A DNA stretch of 6,602 nucleotides from JBEIJQ01 sp040380145 (lineage in GTDB: Bacteria > Bacteroidota > Bacteroidia > Chitinophagales > Saprospiraceae): NCBI GenBank assembly GCA_040380145.1, contig JBEIJQ010000163.1:1-6602 (forward strand). Reading direction: 5' to 3'. Within the stretch, counting starts at the first letter, position 1. Each line of letters begins with the position of its first letter. This document shows, piece by piece, positions 6,284-6,602 of this stretch. Under the pieces are notes generated by a model. That model worked only from the letters and a program-made list of their open reading frames with translations. It had not been told where the DNA came from and did not search any database. A program made the position numbers and the translations under genes.

Positions 6284-6375
6284 GGAGGGATGGGAATTTT
6301 TTGTCCGAATGGTTTTTGTATTTGGGAAAAAAGTCGCTCTGAGGTTTTCTTGAGGCTACTTTAGCCGGTTTCGGC

Positions 6376-6414
6376 AAAAAAAGAAAGGGTTTCCGGCGTA
6401 CCGGAAACCCTTTC
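6376..6414 (-). terminator. Strong intrinsic terminator of the T9SS cargo gene
   Basis: GAAAGGGTTTCCGG (6383-6396) and CCGGAAACCCTTTC (6401-6414) form a perfect 14-bp stem with a 4-base loop. Seven As on + (6376-6382) give a T7 tract straight after the stem in the - direction. This is a textbook intrinsic terminator for the gene ending at 6458. In the + direction the stem is followed by GCGTCG, so it is one-way. Confidence 0.93.
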
Positions 6415-6419
6415 GCGTC

Positions 6420-6439
6420 GGGCCCTCTCACAAGGGCCC
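6420..6439 (-). other. GC-rich hairpin between the T9SS gene and its terminator
   Basis: GGGCCC at 6420-6425 and again at 6434-6439 can pair over 6 bp with an 8-base loop; each copy is also palindromic. It lies 18 bases past the stop codon and 5 bases before the main terminator stem. There is no T run, so it is more likely to stabilise the mRNA end or assist termination than to terminate alone. Confidence 0.4.
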
Positions 6440-6457
6440 CGTACCGTCAAGGCAGGA

Positions 6458-6602
6458 TCAGGGCTTGTTGACCACGATCTGCTTGGTGACGATCTCGTCG
6501 CCGCCCACGATGCGCACCAGGTACACGCCCTGGGACTGTGCGCCGAGGTCGAAGTTGGCCTGGTTGGCTCCGTTCAGCTGCTCGGAAGCCACCAAACGGC
6601 CC
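6458..6602 (-). CDS. C-terminal end of a T9SS type A sorting-domain protein (partial)
   Basis: The last 47 residues of a protein that enters from the right edge. They begin GRLVASEQLNGANQANFDLG and end QGVYLVRIVGGDEIVTKQIVVNKP, with TGA at 6458-6460. Hydrophobic alternation, the phrase GVYLVRI, and a lysine-containing KQIVV strand close to the terminus are the mark of the type A C-terminal domain. That tail directs a protein, after Sec export, through the type IX secretion system to the cell surface or medium. The tail is the only part seen, so nothing can be said of the cargo's function. A strong terminator follows, so this is the last gene of its transcript. Confidence 0.9.
   Translation of the reverse strand, partial: GRLVASEQLNGANQANFDLGAQSQGVYLVRIVGGDEIVTKQIVVNKP

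Noticed and set aside
4711..6342. Open frame of 543 codons on + antisense to the UbiD-family gene
   Set aside because: The opposite strand carries a full set of UbiD motifs; this frame has no family features and starts in the middle of the real gene.

Overview
The window looks like chromosome from a fairly GC-rich member of the Bacteroidota. Three things point there. A type IX secretion (T9SS) C-terminal sorting tail sits at the right edge, a GWxTD-domain protein (a family largely confined to this phylum) lies in the middle, and the intergenic gaps carry TAnnTTTG-type promoter boxes and no clear Shine-Dalgarno sequences. High GC together with these families would fit Saprospiria-like lineages, but that finer placement is a guess. 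Nothing suggests phage, plasmid, transposon or CRISPR content; the genes look like ordinary core and envelope genes.

Layout from left to right. (1) The 3' part of an MBOAT-family O-acyltransferase (AlgI-like) on +, cut by the left edge. (2) A 258-base gap holding overlapping inverted repeats, a good Bacteroidota-type promoter and, about 30 bases further on, an intrinsic-terminator hairpin. No protein gene lies between promoter and terminator, so this may be a very short RNA gene. (3) On -, a likely two-gene operon of exported proteins: a GWxTD-domain protein, then a tandem NTF2/SnoaL-like protein 42 bases downstream. (4) A divergent 255-base gap with a very AT-rich half. (5) On +, mnmD, a tRNA wobble-uridine methyltransferase. 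(6) On -, a 610-residue UbiD-family decarboxylase whose stop codon is two bases from the mnmD stop. (7) A gap of about 230 bases with the decarboxylase's upstream region and a very strong terminator. (8) On -, the last 47 residues of a T9SS cargo protein, cut by the right edge.

The genes do not form one pathway. Three concern the cell surface or export (MBOAT acyltransferase, the GWxTD/NTF2 pair, the T9SS cargo). One matures tRNA, and one is probably a quinone-type aromatic acid decarboxylase. Long open frames antisense to the real genes are side effects of GC-rich codon use. The least explained parts are the promoter-terminator unit at about 1226-1331 and the uncharacterised exported GWxTD/NTF2 pair.
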